A stretch of DNA of 64,000 nt from Catenovulum adriaticum (GCF_026725475.1 NZ_CP109965.1:1116001-1180000); one strand, 5' to 3'. Numbered from the stretch's first letter, positions 20,418 to 30,864 are shown. Program-made: numbers and translations. The notes: generated by a model not told the origin, from the sequence alone.

Positions 20418-21764
20418 TTATACTTCGAAGTGGCTTAAGGCTGTCTGAGCTATTTTGGGATTTATTTTTTTGATCGCATTTATCATGTCGGCTATTTCCT
20501 GACGATCAAACGGATTATCTGTATGTGTATCTATATCGATAATGATTGAATTTAGATAAGCATAAATAGTGGCAAGCTCATTAGATTTTTTATTAGCAAC
20601 AAAAATAATATTTTTAAAGGCCTCTAATACATTTGCCATTACGTAAGCATCTGATTTTGCGTAGTGGCGAATAGGCGTAAAATTATCGTGCATTAGCTCC
20701 ATTAATGAAGTTTCGTGAATAAATAATAAGGGGTCAGCGTCGTCTGAATCACTGTAAGAATAATTGATATCTTCCAAGCCAAGCCTTTCAATAATCAGTA
20801 TGCTTAACATATCGATTGCTTTAACGGCTGTGCCCGGATCGTTAATGCCAGGGCTCATGGCTTTAACGGCAATTTCTGATATTTGAGTTAATCCATAGCG
20901 ATAATGATCGCTAATAAATTCTTCAATATAAAAAACAAAGCAATTTAAGATTTGATTTTTAAGTGCTTCTTGCGCTGATAAGTCTTTACTGCATTTTAAA
21001 AAAGGGTAGCCTTCAACCGTGAAATAGCCTTGTTTAACCGCAATAAATAATTGAATTTCATTTTGTTTTAAAATGACACATAATTTTTTAGTATCTACTC
21101 CTTTAAAGTAGCCAGCTTTATCGCTGCACAACGTAAACCATTGTTCAAAATCAGGAATATCCGGGGTTGCTTGTCTGTCTTGGCGGGTATATAAGGCTTT
21201 AATTTCAGTCAACGTATTTTGAAATAATTCATTTAATACATTATCAACCTGAATCGCTTTTGAAATCGAGTGAATAAAATAAACAAATAATGCTAAACAA
21301 ATTAAACCAAATAACAGGGCAAATAAAATCCCTAAACTAGGAATATCGCCTTCTACTGATTGACCCGTCTTAATATTAATTAACATTACCGTAGCATAAA
21401 TAATTGAACCTAAATAAACCCCTAAAACTAGTTGATGTGACTTTCGGGTAATCAAGCCCGGAATGACTCTCGGCGATAAAGCCGAGCTTGCCTGATTAAG
21501 TACTATCATTACCATTGAAAAGCTAAAAACCGTTAACGAAATGGTGCTGCCAATTAAAATGCTTAATAAGGTACGAGCGTTATCAGGTGTATCTAATAAC
21601 ATAAATTGCATTGAAGATTTAAGCTCAATTACATGGGGATTAAATTCAAGTGAAATACTAAGAAAAGCAAAGACTAAAAATAAAATACTTAATAATGATG
21701 GGTAAAATCCAATGCTGCTAATTAAATCACGATACCGGTCGGCAACTTTTCGGGGTGTAAACAT
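20418..21764 (-). CDS. DUF2254 family membrane protein
   Basis: A 448-residue predicted inner-membrane protein. Hydrophobic segments appear at about residues 17-37, 65-90, 112-132 and 145-165, followed by a large soluble C-terminal part. Family-typical stretches are FSFSMVMIVLNQASSALSPRVIP near 82 and AVKAMSPGINDPGTA near 300. Its molecular function is unknown. It stands alone between serC and the multihaem cytochrome gene. Confidence 0.8.
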   Translation of the reverse strand: MFTPRKVADRYRDLISSIGFYPSLLSILFLVFAFLSISLEFNPHVIELKSSMQFMLLDTPDNARTLLSILIGSTISLTVFSFSMVMIVLNQASSALSPRVIPGLITRKSHQLVLGVYLGSIIYATVMLINIKTGQSVEGDIPSLGILFALLFGLICLALFVYFIHSISKAIQVDNVLNELFQNTLTEIKALYTRQDRQATPDIPDFEQWFTLCSDKAGYFKGVDTKKLCVILKQNEIQLFIAVKQGYFTVEGYPFLKCSKDLSAQEALKNQILNCFVFYIEEFISDHYRYGLTQISEIAVKAMSPGINDPGTAVKAIDMLSILIIERLGLEDINYSYSDSDDADPLLFIHETSLMELMHDNFTPIRHYAKSDAYVMANVLEAFKNIIFVANKKSNELATIYAYLNSIIIDIDTHTDNPFDRQEIADMINAIKKINPKIAQTALSHFEV

Positions 21765-21918
21765 CTAACTTCCTATTATCGTTTATCTAAAAGTATAGCT
21801 TAACCAACTAAAAAGCCGCGTGTTTTTTATTAGCTCTTAGTACTTGTATTAATTTGTGACATTTAGTGGGTTTCCAACGAGAGAACAAAGCAACTTTGGC
21901 ATGGATTTTCAGGTAAAT

Positions 21919-21952
21919 AAAAAAGCCGTCATTTCACAATAGACGGCTTTTT
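21919..21952 (-). terminator. Terminator of the multihaem cytochrome gene
   Basis: AAAAAGCCGTC (21920-21930) pairs perfectly with GACGGCTTTTT (21942-21952) around an 11-base loop. Both flanks are A/T runs, so it works on the minus strand after the cytochrome gene and could also work on the plus strand. Confidence 0.8.
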
Positions 21953-21971
21953 ATATCCATTTAAGCGATAA

Positions 21972-24236
21972 TTATTGGCGAGCGTATTGTTGTACCCAGC
22001 TTTGAACCTGAGGAGCATTCGGTGCAATCATAGATAATTTAGATAAAGGCCTTAATATTTGATTAGTGAGCCCCAGCTTTTCCATAAAGAGAATCTGAGT
22101 GGCTAACAGCTCATATTGGTTTGGCCAGCGTTTATCGGCTGCTTTAAGCGCTTCAATGGCGCGCGCTGTCTGTTTAACACCATCTAAAGCCACCGCATAT
22201 ACGTACGCATATCTTGGCTGTGCATCTTCAAGTTCCGCTGCTTCTTTTAAGTAAGGAATGGCTTTATTGTACTGTTTAGAACGAATTAATAATAAGCCGT
22301 AAGAATGTTGCACTGCACTGCTGTCAGGCATAATTTCAAGCGCTTCTTTTAATAGCTTTTCTTCTTTTACACTGTTCCCTTGCGAGCGATATAAATCAGC
22401 TAAATTAAGTAGCGCGGGAATGTAAGCAGGCGTTAGTTTTAATGCGGTTAAATAAGCTTGCTCAGCCTTTTTAGGTTGGTTTCGACGCATCGCCAGATTG
22501 GCTAAGCTGACTTGTGAGGATGGGGAATCTTCCATCAATTTAATACTGGTTTCGTATTCATCTAATAAACCGCTAATTTTTTGGCGCGCGCTGTTCGATA
22601 AACCATCAAGTACATCAGCTAGCATGGCGGCAACTTCAAATCGAACGCTGGTATTTTGATCATTCAACATAGGTTCTAATATTTGCCAGCGCATATCTGC
22701 TGGCAAACCGGCTAACGATGACACCGCAGACCGGCGGATTAACGGATTAGAATCCATTAAAGCTAACTTCGCCGCTTGAACCGAAATTTGAGACGGAAAA
22801 TTGGCCAACGCTTGATATAAAGTGGCGCGCATAATAGCAGGTAATTGCGCATCGCTCGCCGATGCAGCTATTTTTGCAACACCCAATGAATCTTGACTAC
22901 GGGCTTTTTGGTTGGCTAGAACCCATTTACTTTGTTCAATATTAACTGGCCATTTTTGTAGTTCATCTGCTGCCCATTGATTATTTTTATCTTGATGGCA
23001 GTTAGTACACGCGTTAGGTTTGTCAGTTTGTGTTATATCTGGATGCGGTATTTTAAAGCTATGGTCACGTCTATCATCTACCCCCATGTAGGTGCGGGTT
23101 GGCATATGACAGCTTACACATTCAGCCCCTGATGAATCTGCTGGATGTTTATGATGTTTTGGTGTATCAAATGTAGTTGGCGCATGACACTGCGCGCACA
23201 AGCTGTTGCCTTCGGCTACAAGCTTACCAGAGTGCGGATTATGACAATTTTGGCAAGTGACCCCATTTTGATGCATTTTACTTTGTAAAAATGAACCCAA
23301 TACAAATACTTCGTCTTGAATTTGGCCGTCATCAAAGTATAAATTTTCGCCTAATAACTCTAATCGGTATTGGTCATGGTAATCGGTACCTACTTTTATC
23401 TCTTTTAATGGCATCCGGCGAGAGTGACAGCCACCACACATATCAATATGGGAAGTGCTAGGTTCACCTTCTGGATTCGCAATAGGATCGCCTTCTTTCC
23501 AAGTCCAGTTTATTTTTGCTGGTTTGGTAAAAGCCAATGCAAGATTATCTTTTGTTAAATTATCACTTTTTGCCAATTTTACATGTTCACTGGCCGGGCC
23601 ATGGCAGGCTTCACAAGCCACATTGATTTCTGAAAATGTGGTGTGATAACTCATTTGTTTTGGATTATAATTTTTAACTACATTGGTACTGTGACATTCA
23701 GCACAACGTGTATTCCAGTTTTGAAAATGACCAGACCAGAAAAAAGGATGCTCTGGCGTGATATCTTCATCGGGTTGTAAGTGATACCACTTTTGTCCGC
23801 CTTCACTTTTATCCCGGCTATCCCAAGCGATATTGAGCGCTTGAATATGACCATTACCCGTATCTACTAAATATTGTTGGAGTGGGTGGTAACCAAAGGT
23901 GTACTTAATTTTATAACGCTGAGGTTTGCCACCTTTACCTATGGTTTCAACAAAAAAATCGTTATCTTTTTTAAAAAAACGACTTTTTATATTATGAAAT
24001 TCGACCGTCTTATTATTAAAATTAGCTAAAACCGTTTCAGATGTTGGTTCCTGCATGGCTTTGAAATGATCAGATTGTTGCCAGCTTTTGTATTCATCTA
24101 GGTGACAACTTTTACATTCACCTGAACCTACAAATTCTGCATTAGTTAGGGAAGCTGGATCTGCGTGTAATAGATTAAAAAAACTGGTTGAAAAAAAGCA
24201 GGCTAATACCAACCCATAAAGATAATTTTTATTCAT
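21972..24236 (-). CDS. Secreted eight-haem cytochrome c with HEAT-like and TPR repeats
   Basis: A 754-residue exported protein. A signal peptide (about 1-26) is followed by eight CxxCH haem-binding motifs (CKSCH near 41, CAECH near 178, then CEACH, CGGCH, CQNCH, CAQCH, CVSCH and CTNCH by about 415). Most pair as in doubled-CXXCH cytochromes. Residues about 460-560 look like HEAT/armadillo-type helices (LALMDSNPLIRRSAVSSLAGL), and about 575-745 are TPR units (AEQAYLTALKLTPAYIPALLNLADLYRSQG). Such cytochrome-TPR proteins are common in marine Proteobacteria. They probably sit in the periplasm and pass electrons, but the substrate is not known. No cytochrome-maturation or reductase gene lies beside it. 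Confidence 0.82.
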   Translation of the reverse strand: MNKNYLYGLVLACFFSTSFFNLLHADPASLTNAEFVGSGECKSCHLDEYKSWQQSDHFKAMQEPTSETVLANFNNKTVEFHNIKSRFFKKDNDFFVETIGKGGKPQRYKIKYTFGYHPLQQYLVDTGNGHIQALNIAWDSRDKSEGGQKWYHLQPDEDITPEHPFFWSGHFQNWNTRCAECHSTNVVKNYNPKQMSYHTTFSEINVACEACHGPASEHVKLAKSDNLTKDNLALAFTKPAKINWTWKEGDPIANPEGEPSTSHIDMCGGCHSRRMPLKEIKVGTDYHDQYRLELLGENLYFDDGQIQDEVFVLGSFLQSKMHQNGVTCQNCHNPHSGKLVAEGNSLCAQCHAPTTFDTPKHHKHPADSSGAECVSCHMPTRTYMGVDDRRDHSFKIPHPDITQTDKPNACTNCHQDKNNQWAADELQKWPVNIEQSKWVLANQKARSQDSLGVAKIAASASDAQLPAIMRATLYQALANFPSQISVQAAKLALMDSNPLIRRSAVSSLAGLPADMRWQILEPMLNDQNTSVRFEVAAMLADVLDGLSNSARQKISGLLDEYETSIKLMEDSPSSQVSLANLAMRRNQPKKAEQAYLTALKLTPAYIPALLNLADLYRSQGNSVKEEKLLKEALEIMPDSSAVQHSYGLLLIRSKQYNKAIPYLKEAAELEDAQPRYAYVYAVALDGVKQTARAIEALKAADKRWPNQYELLATQILFMEKLGLTNQILRPLSKLSMIAPNAPQVQSWVQQYARQ

Positions 24237-24484
24237 TAAAATTCACAATCATTTTAAAAGTTTATAACTGAGAGTTTAACAAACTTAACTGAGGATAACG
24301 AGCTGATGAATGTAAAGATTTTGCATAATCAATTATTGATAACTTCTTTAAAATAGCCTTGTTTAGATGATTTATTATTAAATGATGGGATATTGATGGC
24401 TAATTTAAATAAAATATTTTTAATGAAGTTATCGATATTTTAAGCTAGCATGCGTTTAATTAGCACTTTTGTAGCAGGGAAGCA

Positions 24485-24856
24485 ATGACAGAGCACCAAT
24501 TAGGTTTTGCCCGAATAATTATTCATCGTAAAAATTTAGCAGAAATCATAGTCAACCAAGGTGTATTTATGGATTTAGCCCAAGTTGATCAATACCATAC
24601 TTTTTTACGGACACATCTATCAGCGCCATTTAATTTACTGATTAATAAATTGAATTCTTATAGCTATACGCCGGAAGCTCAGCGAGAAATAGGCACCATT
24701 CGTGAAATTGATAAAATGGCAATCGTGACCTATAACAAAATAAGTGAACTGGCGACGCAAAATTTAAATAGACAACCACGTAGTCGAAACTGGACGATTA
24801 AATCTTTTCGAACAAAAGAAACGGCTATAGGGTGGCTTGATTCGGCTAATGATTGA
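24485..24856 (+). CDS. Small uncharacterised protein, possible STAS/SpoIIAA-like fold
   Basis: A 123-residue protein with no signal or membrane segment. I do not recognise it firmly. The layout (IIIHRKNLAEIIVNQGVFMDL..., FNLLINKLNSYSYTPEAQREIG, then KSFRTKETAIGWL at the end) resembles short STAS-like proteins in which a conserved ...F...eAi.WL tail follows a central Asn/Asp loop. It starts at an ATG preceded by GCAGGGAAGC, a reasonable ribosome binding site. It stands alone; 248 bases of AT-rich sequence lie before it. Confidence 0.6.
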   Translation: MTEHQLGFARIIIHRKNLAEIIVNQGVFMDLAQVDQYHTFLRTHLSAPFNLLINKLNSYSYTPEAQREIGTIREIDKMAIVTYNKISELATQNLNRQPRSRNWTIKSFRTKETAIGWLDSAND

Positions 24857-25075
24857 GTTTTACGGTTGGCAATAACCATAACCCACGCCCTAAAAAAGTA
24901 AATCTTTTATTATTTCGCAAGTTCTTATGTTTGAAGTTAGCTGCTATATATTTAAAAATCGATATACAGATAAAAAGCGCTTTATCGCTTTAAATACCAA
25001 AGTGGCAGCTTGGCTAAAAAATTAACTTATTGTGATATTGCTTGTGTCTTATTTGGCTACATTATTTAGTTAGCT

Positions 25076-25603
25076 TTAAGGTAGTTTAGTGTCGCGTTTT
25101 GTTTGTCTTTTTTGCCAGTTCTTTTTGACTGAAAATCGCCATACCATGTTCATGACAAAATAACCTAGAATTGAAAAAAAAGTGGCGCAAATTAAACAGC
25201 CGACAATTAACGACGGGCCAATGGTGCCCATACTTTGCACCAGCCAGTCCCAACTAAGCTGAAAATGAAACTGAAGAGGCTCTTGGCCAAGCACAGTCGC
25301 ACCCAATAGGTAACAGCCAAAAAAGATAGGCGGAATGGTAAAAGGATTGGTCAGCCATACAATTACAACGGCAAGGGGTAAATTAACTCTAAACAAAATG
25401 GCACCGGCGGCTGACAGCCACATTTGAAATGGCACCGGAATAAACGCATTAAATAAGCCTAACGCAAAGGCACCCGCAACCGATTTTCGGTTTAAATGCC
25501 ATAGGTTGGGATCATGTAGCAGAGAGCCAAAAATTTTTAAGGATTTCTGACTTTTTATTTTGTGATGATCTGGTAAACATCGCTGTATCAATTTTTTGGG
25601 CAT
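25076..25603 (-). CDS. DUF2062 family membrane protein
   Basis: A 175-residue protein. The signature WHLNRKSVAGAFALGLFNAFIPVPFQM and WLTNPFTIPPIFFGCYLLG are those of DUF2062 (about residues 35-110). Three hydrophobic stretches predict an inner-membrane location. Function is unknown. It is divergent from comEC with only 33 bases between the two starts, so the promoters must overlap the opposite gene or each other. The 219 bases after its stop hold a weak AAAGCG/CGCTTT hairpin near 24980 and nothing else I can support. Confidence 0.82.
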   Translation of the reverse strand: MPKKLIQRCLPDHHKIKSQKSLKIFGSLLHDPNLWHLNRKSVAGAFALGLFNAFIPVPFQMWLSAAGAILFRVNLPLAVVIVWLTNPFTIPPIFFGCYLLGATVLGQEPLQFHFQLSWDWLVQSMGTIGPSLIVGCLICATFFSILGYFVMNMVWRFSVKKNWQKRQTKRDTKLP

Positions 25604-25636
25604 ACAGTCTTACTAATTATCAATAAGGTTAAACAC

Positions 25637-28027
25637 ATGGAAGCGTTACTGCTGGCTTTTATCAGCGGCAATTTTTTGGCAAACGTATTTCCGACTTTAC
25701 TCTCGGTTAATGAATGCGTTGTGACAATTGCGATTATATTGGTACTGCTTCAGCAAGGCTTGTTTCGTGCCGCAGCCTGCTTAATTGGGTTTGTCACTGT
25801 ATCAGTTGCAATGATACTTCAACTAGCCTGGCAACCGACTCAACTCGATATCTCTACTGATATTAACATAACAGGTCGGGTCAGCACACTGGTTAAATCA
25901 GAAAAACAGCAAGTTAGATTTAATTTATTGCTAGATTGTGTGCAAAATCCCAGTCTGGGATCTATTCAAACGCCAGCTTTAAGCAAAGACACTTGCCCAG
26001 AGCCTCTTCAAGAAAAATTTCAAGAGACTGCTCAATCATTTTTAATTAAACCGAAAGTGAGACTCACTTGGTATCAACCCGAATGGGTGGTTAAACAAGG
26101 CCAATTATTGTCGTTAAGTGTGCGTTTAAAACCACCACATGGCGTGCACAATGCCGCTGGATTTGATTATCAGCGTTGGTTAATAAGTGAAGCCATTGTA
26201 GCGACAGGCTATGTTAAGCAAATAAAATTAATTGGCACAGATATAGATTGGCGGCAAAGCACATTCGATTATTTGCAGCAGCAATTTGCAAATTTAACTC
26301 ATAAAGATTTGATGATTGGTTTACTAATGGGCGAGCGGTCACTCATGGAATCGAGTCGCTGGGATGTATTAAAACAAACGGGGACAGCTCATTTATTAGC
26401 TGTGTCTGGATTGCATTTAGGATTAGTGTTTATTTGGTGTTATTGGTTGCTGCGTTTATTACTTAGACCATTCGCTTATTTGCTAACCAGTAATTTAGAT
26501 AACCTAGCTTTAATTGTTGCAATTGTGATTACTTGGTTATTTTGTGCACTAACGGGCTTTTCTTTACCAGGTATTCGAGCTGCCATTTTTATTAGCTGTT
26601 TTGCCCTATTCGGTTTATTAGGATGGCATATTGGTTTGGCTTGTCGGTTTTTGTTTGCGGTGAGTTTAGTTTTAATTGCATTGCCGACAAGCCCGTTATC
26701 ATTATCATTTTGGCTCTCGTTTTATGCCGCCGGGTTTATTGTCTTTTTACTATGGTATTTTAAATGGCATCTTAAATTAAAACGATGGGACAAATTAAAG
26801 CGATTTATATTATTGCAATTGTGGTTAAGCATTGGCTTAATTCCTATTCAAATCCTGTTCTTTCAGCACCTGCCATATCTAAGTATTGTCGCTAATTTGA
26901 TTGCGATTCCTTTATTGAGTTTAGTTGTGTTGCCAAGTTTGTTACTGGCTGGTGGGTTAGACTTTTTCGTGATTCAGTTAGAAACGTTAACTTGGTTTGA
27001 CTTAGAACTTTTAAAACGTCTTGTTGATATAGGCTATCAATTGAGTCATGTTTTATTAGACATATTGTGGCAATGGCTTTATTTGATTGCTCAACTTGAT
27101 TTAGCTACAGCGTCAGTTTCATCCAAATATCTAAAATTTTTATGGTTCTTTGTTATTGCATTGCTATTACTTAAATTACCAATGAGCAAAAAAACGACTT
27201 GTTATTTATTAACCATCCCTATTAGTTTTTTATTATTGGCTTTAGCGCATCCAAAAAAGCTGTATTGGCAACTAGATATGCTTGATGTTGGGCAAGGTTT
27301 AGCGGTATTAATCACGCGAGATCAGCAAAGCATTTTGTATGATACTGGGGATGCTTATCGTTCAGGTTTTAATTTATTTGAAGCGGTTGTTGAACCTAAC
27401 TTAACAGAGCTTAATAGCGATTTAATCGGCGTAGTGGTGAGTCATGCAGATAAAGACCATGCAGGCGGTTTAAATGTGATTCGTGAAAAATATCCAAATT
27501 TACCCATTTGGCAAGGGCAACACGGCTGCGCTGATTTTGCAAAAATGAACAAGTTAGGGCTCAATTGGCAATATCTGCCCGTAATGGATAAGCAAGCTGG
27601 TATTGATAGCAATAATAGTTCCTGTGTATTTAAAGTGACGGGGTTGAATCATTCGGTATTGTTAACTGGAGATATCGAAAAAGAGACCGAAAAAAATTTA
27701 CTTAAAAATTATGCTCATTTATTACCATCGGATGTATTACTGGTGCCTCACCATGGCAGTAAAACGTCATCTACCCCGGAATTTATTAATCAGGTTAATC
27801 CTAAAATAAGTTTAAACAGTGCCGGCTTGTTTAACCGGTTTGGGCATCCATCATCTGAGATAGAAAAGCGTTATCAGCAACAACAGGTTTTGTTTTTAAA
27901 TACCGCGACGCAAGGCCAGATTCAAATCCAGTTTAAAGCCGATTCAATACTGTGGGGTACTTATACTAAAAATTTATGGCGACCTTGGCATAGTAAAATT
28001 TGGAGGAGTGCAAATTCCTATTTTTAA
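25637..28027 (+). CDS. comEC: DNA internalisation competence protein ComEC/Rec2
   Basis: A 796-residue polytopic inner-membrane protein that carries one DNA strand into the cytoplasm during natural transformation. The N-terminal DUF4131/OB-like part is followed by the Competence domain (about 220-500; LLMGERSLMES, GTAHLLAVSGLHLGL, GFSLPGIRAAIF). The C-terminal metallo-beta-lactamase domain (about 540-770) has VSHADKDHAGG and VPHHGSKTSS, so the nuclease-like metal site looks intact. It lies directly before msbA, as in E. coli (ycaI-msbA-lpxK). Confidence 0.93.
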   Translation: MEALLLAFISGNFLANVFPTLLSVNECVVTIAIILVLLQQGLFRAAACLIGFVTVSVAMILQLAWQPTQLDISTDINITGRVSTLVKSEKQQVRFNLLLDCVQNPSLGSIQTPALSKDTCPEPLQEKFQETAQSFLIKPKVRLTWYQPEWVVKQGQLLSLSVRLKPPHGVHNAAGFDYQRWLISEAIVATGYVKQIKLIGTDIDWRQSTFDYLQQQFANLTHKDLMIGLLMGERSLMESSRWDVLKQTGTAHLLAVSGLHLGLVFIWCYWLLRLLLRPFAYLLTSNLDNLALIVAIVITWLFCALTGFSLPGIRAAIFISCFALFGLLGWHIGLACRFLFAVSLVLIALPTSPLSLSFWLSFYAAGFIVFLLWYFKWHLKLKRWDKLKRFILLQLWLSIGLIPIQILFFQHLPYLSIVANLIAIPLLSLVVLPSLLLAGGLDFFVIQLETLTWFDLELLKRLVDIGYQLSHVLLDILWQWLYLIAQLDLATASVSSKYLKFLWFFVIALLLLKLPMSKKTTCYLLTIPISFLLLALAHPKKLYWQLDMLDVGQGLAVLITRDQQSILYDTGDAYRSGFNLFEAVVEPNLTELNSDLIGVVVSHADKDHAGGLNVIREKYPNLPIWQGQHGCADFAKMNKLGLNWQYLPVMDKQAGIDSNNSSCVFKVTGLNHSVLLTGDIEKETEKNLLKNYAHLLPSDVLLVPHHGSKTSSTPEFINQVNPKISLNSAGLFNRFGHPSSEIEKRYQQQQVLFLNTATQGQIQIQFKADSILWGTYTKNLWRPWHSKIWRSANSYF

Positions 28028-28105
28028 AACACTTTGGTATAACAGATGATCTTTGTTGTTTAAGCGATTAGAATACCCCGTCTTTTGATTAATTATAGTT
28101 GAACA

Positions 28106-29875
28106 ATGAAGCCAAAACCGCCATTAACTCCAGTATCTCCTGACGCGACAGGCCCGCTGTTTAAGCGTTTATTCAAATATATTAAAAATTATCGAGTTGG
28201 TTTTTTTCTGGCGGTTGTCGGAATGATTGGATATTCAGCCATTGATGCTTTTTTCTTTTCACAGATCCAAACTTTTATTGATGACGGTCTAACCAAAAAA
28301 AATTATGACTTATTGTTTTACATGGGGGTCGCTATCCCTTTTGTATTTTTTCTGCGCGGATTAGCAAATTTTATTGCGACTTATAGTTTAAGTTGGGTGG
28401 GTACGCACGTCGTTAATGAGTTACGTCAAGATGTATTTAATCATTTAATGAAAGTGCCAGTGGCTTTTCATGATCAAAACTCAACTGGTGATTTAATTGC
28501 TAAAATTACTTACGACATAGAGCAAGTACAAGCTGCTTCAAGTAAAGCCTTAATGACATTGGTACGCGAGGGCGCTTTTGTAATTGGCTTATTAGTGGTG
28601 ATGTTTTATTTAAGCTGGCAATTGTCTTTAGTTTTTTTAGTCATAGGGCCGATCGTTGGCGTGGTTGTTAAGCAGGTTAGCCGCCGTTTTAGAATGGTGA
28701 GTAAACGAATTCAAAAGGCGATGGGTAATGTAACTTCGGTTTCAGAGCAAATGTTAAATGGTCATAAAGTTGTTGTTATGCATGGCGCACAAGCAATTGA
28801 AGCTGAACGTTTTTCACAAATCACAGGAAAAACACGTCAACAGCAAATGAAACTAGTTAGCACGCGCGCGCTAAGTGTTTCAGCTATTCAAATTATCGCC
28901 TCAATCGCTCTTGCTGCAGTGCTGTTAATTGCTAGTAATAAAGAATTTTTAGACAGTTTAAGTACTGGCGCATTTACAACCGTCCTGACTTGCATGATGA
29001 CATTGCTACGCCCACTTAAATTATTGACCACAGTAAATAGTGAATTTCAAAAAGGGATGGCCGCGTGCGCTAGTGTATTTGAGCTTTTAGATATTAATGT
29101 TGAAGATGATAAAGGCACAATTGAAACTGATAAAGTGAACGGGAAAATTGAATTTAGACAGCTTAACTTTTCGTATTCGGGCAGTGAACGCCTTACCTTA
29201 AGCGATATTAATTTAACGATTAATGCGGGTAAAACAGTCGCTCTGGTGGGTAAATCTGGCAGTGGTAAATCGACAATAACCAATTTATTAACTCGGTTTT
29301 ATGAGTATGATTCAGGTTGTATATTAATTGATGATGTACCAATTCGAGATTATAGTTTATCGGCGCTAAGGCACCAATTTGCGCTTGTGTCTCAACATGT
29401 TATTTTGTTTAATGATACGATAGCCAATAACATTGCGTATGGTATGCAAGGCAAAGTAAGCCGGTCAGATATTGAAGCTGCAGCCGAGGCTGGTTATGTT
29501 ACGGATTTTATTGATCAATTACCACTTGGTTTAGATACACCTATTGGCGAAAACGGCATGAATTTATCGGGCGGTCAGCGACAAAGAATTACCATAGCCC
29601 GTGCTATTTTAAGAGATGCCCCAATATTAATTTTAGATGAAGCTACATCGGCCTTAGATACAGAATCAGAACGAGTTATTCAGCAAGCCGTAGATAAACT
29701 CAGCCAAAATAAAACCGTTATTGTGATCGCACACCGTTTATCGACTATTGAAAATGCGGATGAAATTGTAGTGATGGATAATGGCCGGATTCTTGAAAAG
29801 GGGAGCCACCAAGCTCTATTAGAGCAAAATGGGGCCTACCGACAAATTTATGATATCCAATTTGTAGGTCACTAA
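28106..29875 (+). CDS. msbA: Lipid A export ATP-binding/permease protein MsbA
   Basis: A 589-residue half-type ABC exporter that flips lipid A-core across the inner membrane. It has six membrane segments in residues about 30-320, then the ATPase with Walker A GKSGSGKST (near 380), signature NLSGGQRQR (near 485) and Walker B ILILDEATSALD. Length and order match E. coli MsbA (582). Its stop overlaps the lpxK start by one base, so translation is coupled. Confidence 0.96.
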   Translation: MKPKPPLTPVSPDATGPLFKRLFKYIKNYRVGFFLAVVGMIGYSAIDAFFFSQIQTFIDDGLTKKNYDLLFYMGVAIPFVFFLRGLANFIATYSLSWVGTHVVNELRQDVFNHLMKVPVAFHDQNSTGDLIAKITYDIEQVQAASSKALMTLVREGAFVIGLLVVMFYLSWQLSLVFLVIGPIVGVVVKQVSRRFRMVSKRIQKAMGNVTSVSEQMLNGHKVVVMHGAQAIEAERFSQITGKTRQQQMKLVSTRALSVSAIQIIASIALAAVLLIASNKEFLDSLSTGAFTTVLTCMMTLLRPLKLLTTVNSEFQKGMAACASVFELLDINVEDDKGTIETDKVNGKIEFRQLNFSYSGSERLTLSDINLTINAGKTVALVGKSGSGKSTITNLLTRFYEYDSGCILIDDVPIRDYSLSALRHQFALVSQHVILFNDTIANNIAYGMQGKVSRSDIEAAAEAGYVTDFIDQLPLGLDTPIGENGMNLSGGQRQRITIARAILRDAPILILDEATSALDTESERVIQQAVDKLSQNKTVIVIAHRLSTIENADEIVVMDNGRILEKGSHQALLEQNGAYRQIYDIQFVGH

Positions 29876-30864
29876 TGAACTGGTTTGAAAAAGGCTGGTA
29901 TAAGCAACATAAATTTATTTATTTGTTGCTGCCGCTAACAGCTTTATTTTGGGCATTATCTGCTATTCGTCGTGGGTTATTTAAATACGGGCTAAAAAAA
30001 ACCTATAAAGCTTCAGCACCTGTTATTGTTGTTGGTAATATCACTGTGGGGGGCACGGGTAAAACGCCTTTTGTTATTTGGTTAACTCAACATTTAATCG
30101 AACAAGGGTTCAAACCCGGTATTATCAATCGTGGTTATGGCAGCCAAGTGGGTAATCAAAATGTAATCGTTTCAGCAAAAGATAATGCGGTCGATGTGGG
30201 TGATGAAGCCAAACTCATTTCGCTTAAAGCGCAAGTTCCAGTCGCCGTTGGTGCGAACCGAATCAAAAGTGCTGAGCTCTTATTAGCACAAGGATGCGAT
30301 ATTTTATTGTGTGATGATGGGTTGCAGCATTATAAATTGCAGCGCGATCTTGAAATTATTTTAGTGGATGGTTCACGTCAACTCGGTAATCAGTGTTTAC
30401 TGCCGGCAGGGCCTTTACGTGAAGGAAAATGGCGTTTGAAAACCACAGATTTTGTTATTCAAAATGGTCTACAGCCTTTAGTTTTAACCGATTATTATTT
30501 TTCTACGCAAGCTCAAGTGCCTAAGCCTGTATTGATTAACAACTCGCAGCCATTTGACTACCAACTCAAGTATGATGCGGTGTGTGCAATCGGTAATCCA
30601 CAGCGTTTTTATCAATCTCTTGCAGATAAAAAAATTCAGCTTCTTGAAAAATATACTTTTATCGACCATCATCAATTTAGTTTATCTGATTTTTCTCAAT
30701 GTGAAGGGGCTGGAATCATAATGACAGAGAAAGATGCAGTTAAATGTAATGAATTTGCCCAATCTAATTGGTGGTATTTACCAATATCAATTCAACCCGA
30801 TCAATCCTTTATTCAAAAACTTGATCAACAGATAATAAATTTACGGAAACAGTATGGCCTTTGA
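29875..30864 (+). CDS. lpxK: Tetraacyldisaccharide 4'-kinase LpxK
   Basis: A 329-residue inner-membrane-associated kinase that phosphorylates the lipid A precursor to lipid IVA. The P-loop VGNITVGGTGKTP (about 52-64), the N-terminal amphipathic/membrane helix (about 14-34) and DDGLQHYKLQRD (near 145) are family marks. It is the middle gene of msbA-lpxK-ycaR-kdsB, and its end overlaps ycaR by 11 bases. Confidence 0.95.
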   Translation: MNWFEKGWYKQHKFIYLLLPLTALFWALSAIRRGLFKYGLKKTYKASAPVIVVGNITVGGTGKTPFVIWLTQHLIEQGFKPGIINRGYGSQVGNQNVIVSAKDNAVDVGDEAKLISLKAQVPVAVGANRIKSAELLLAQGCDILLCDDGLQHYKLQRDLEIILVDGSRQLGNQCLLPAGPLREGKWRLKTTDFVIQNGLQPLVLTDYYFSTQAQVPKPVLINNSQPFDYQLKYDAVCAIGNPQRFYQSLADKKIQLLEKYTFIDHHQFSLSDFSQCEGAGIIMTEKDAVKCNEFAQSNWWYLPISIQPDQSFIQKLDQQIINLRKQYGL

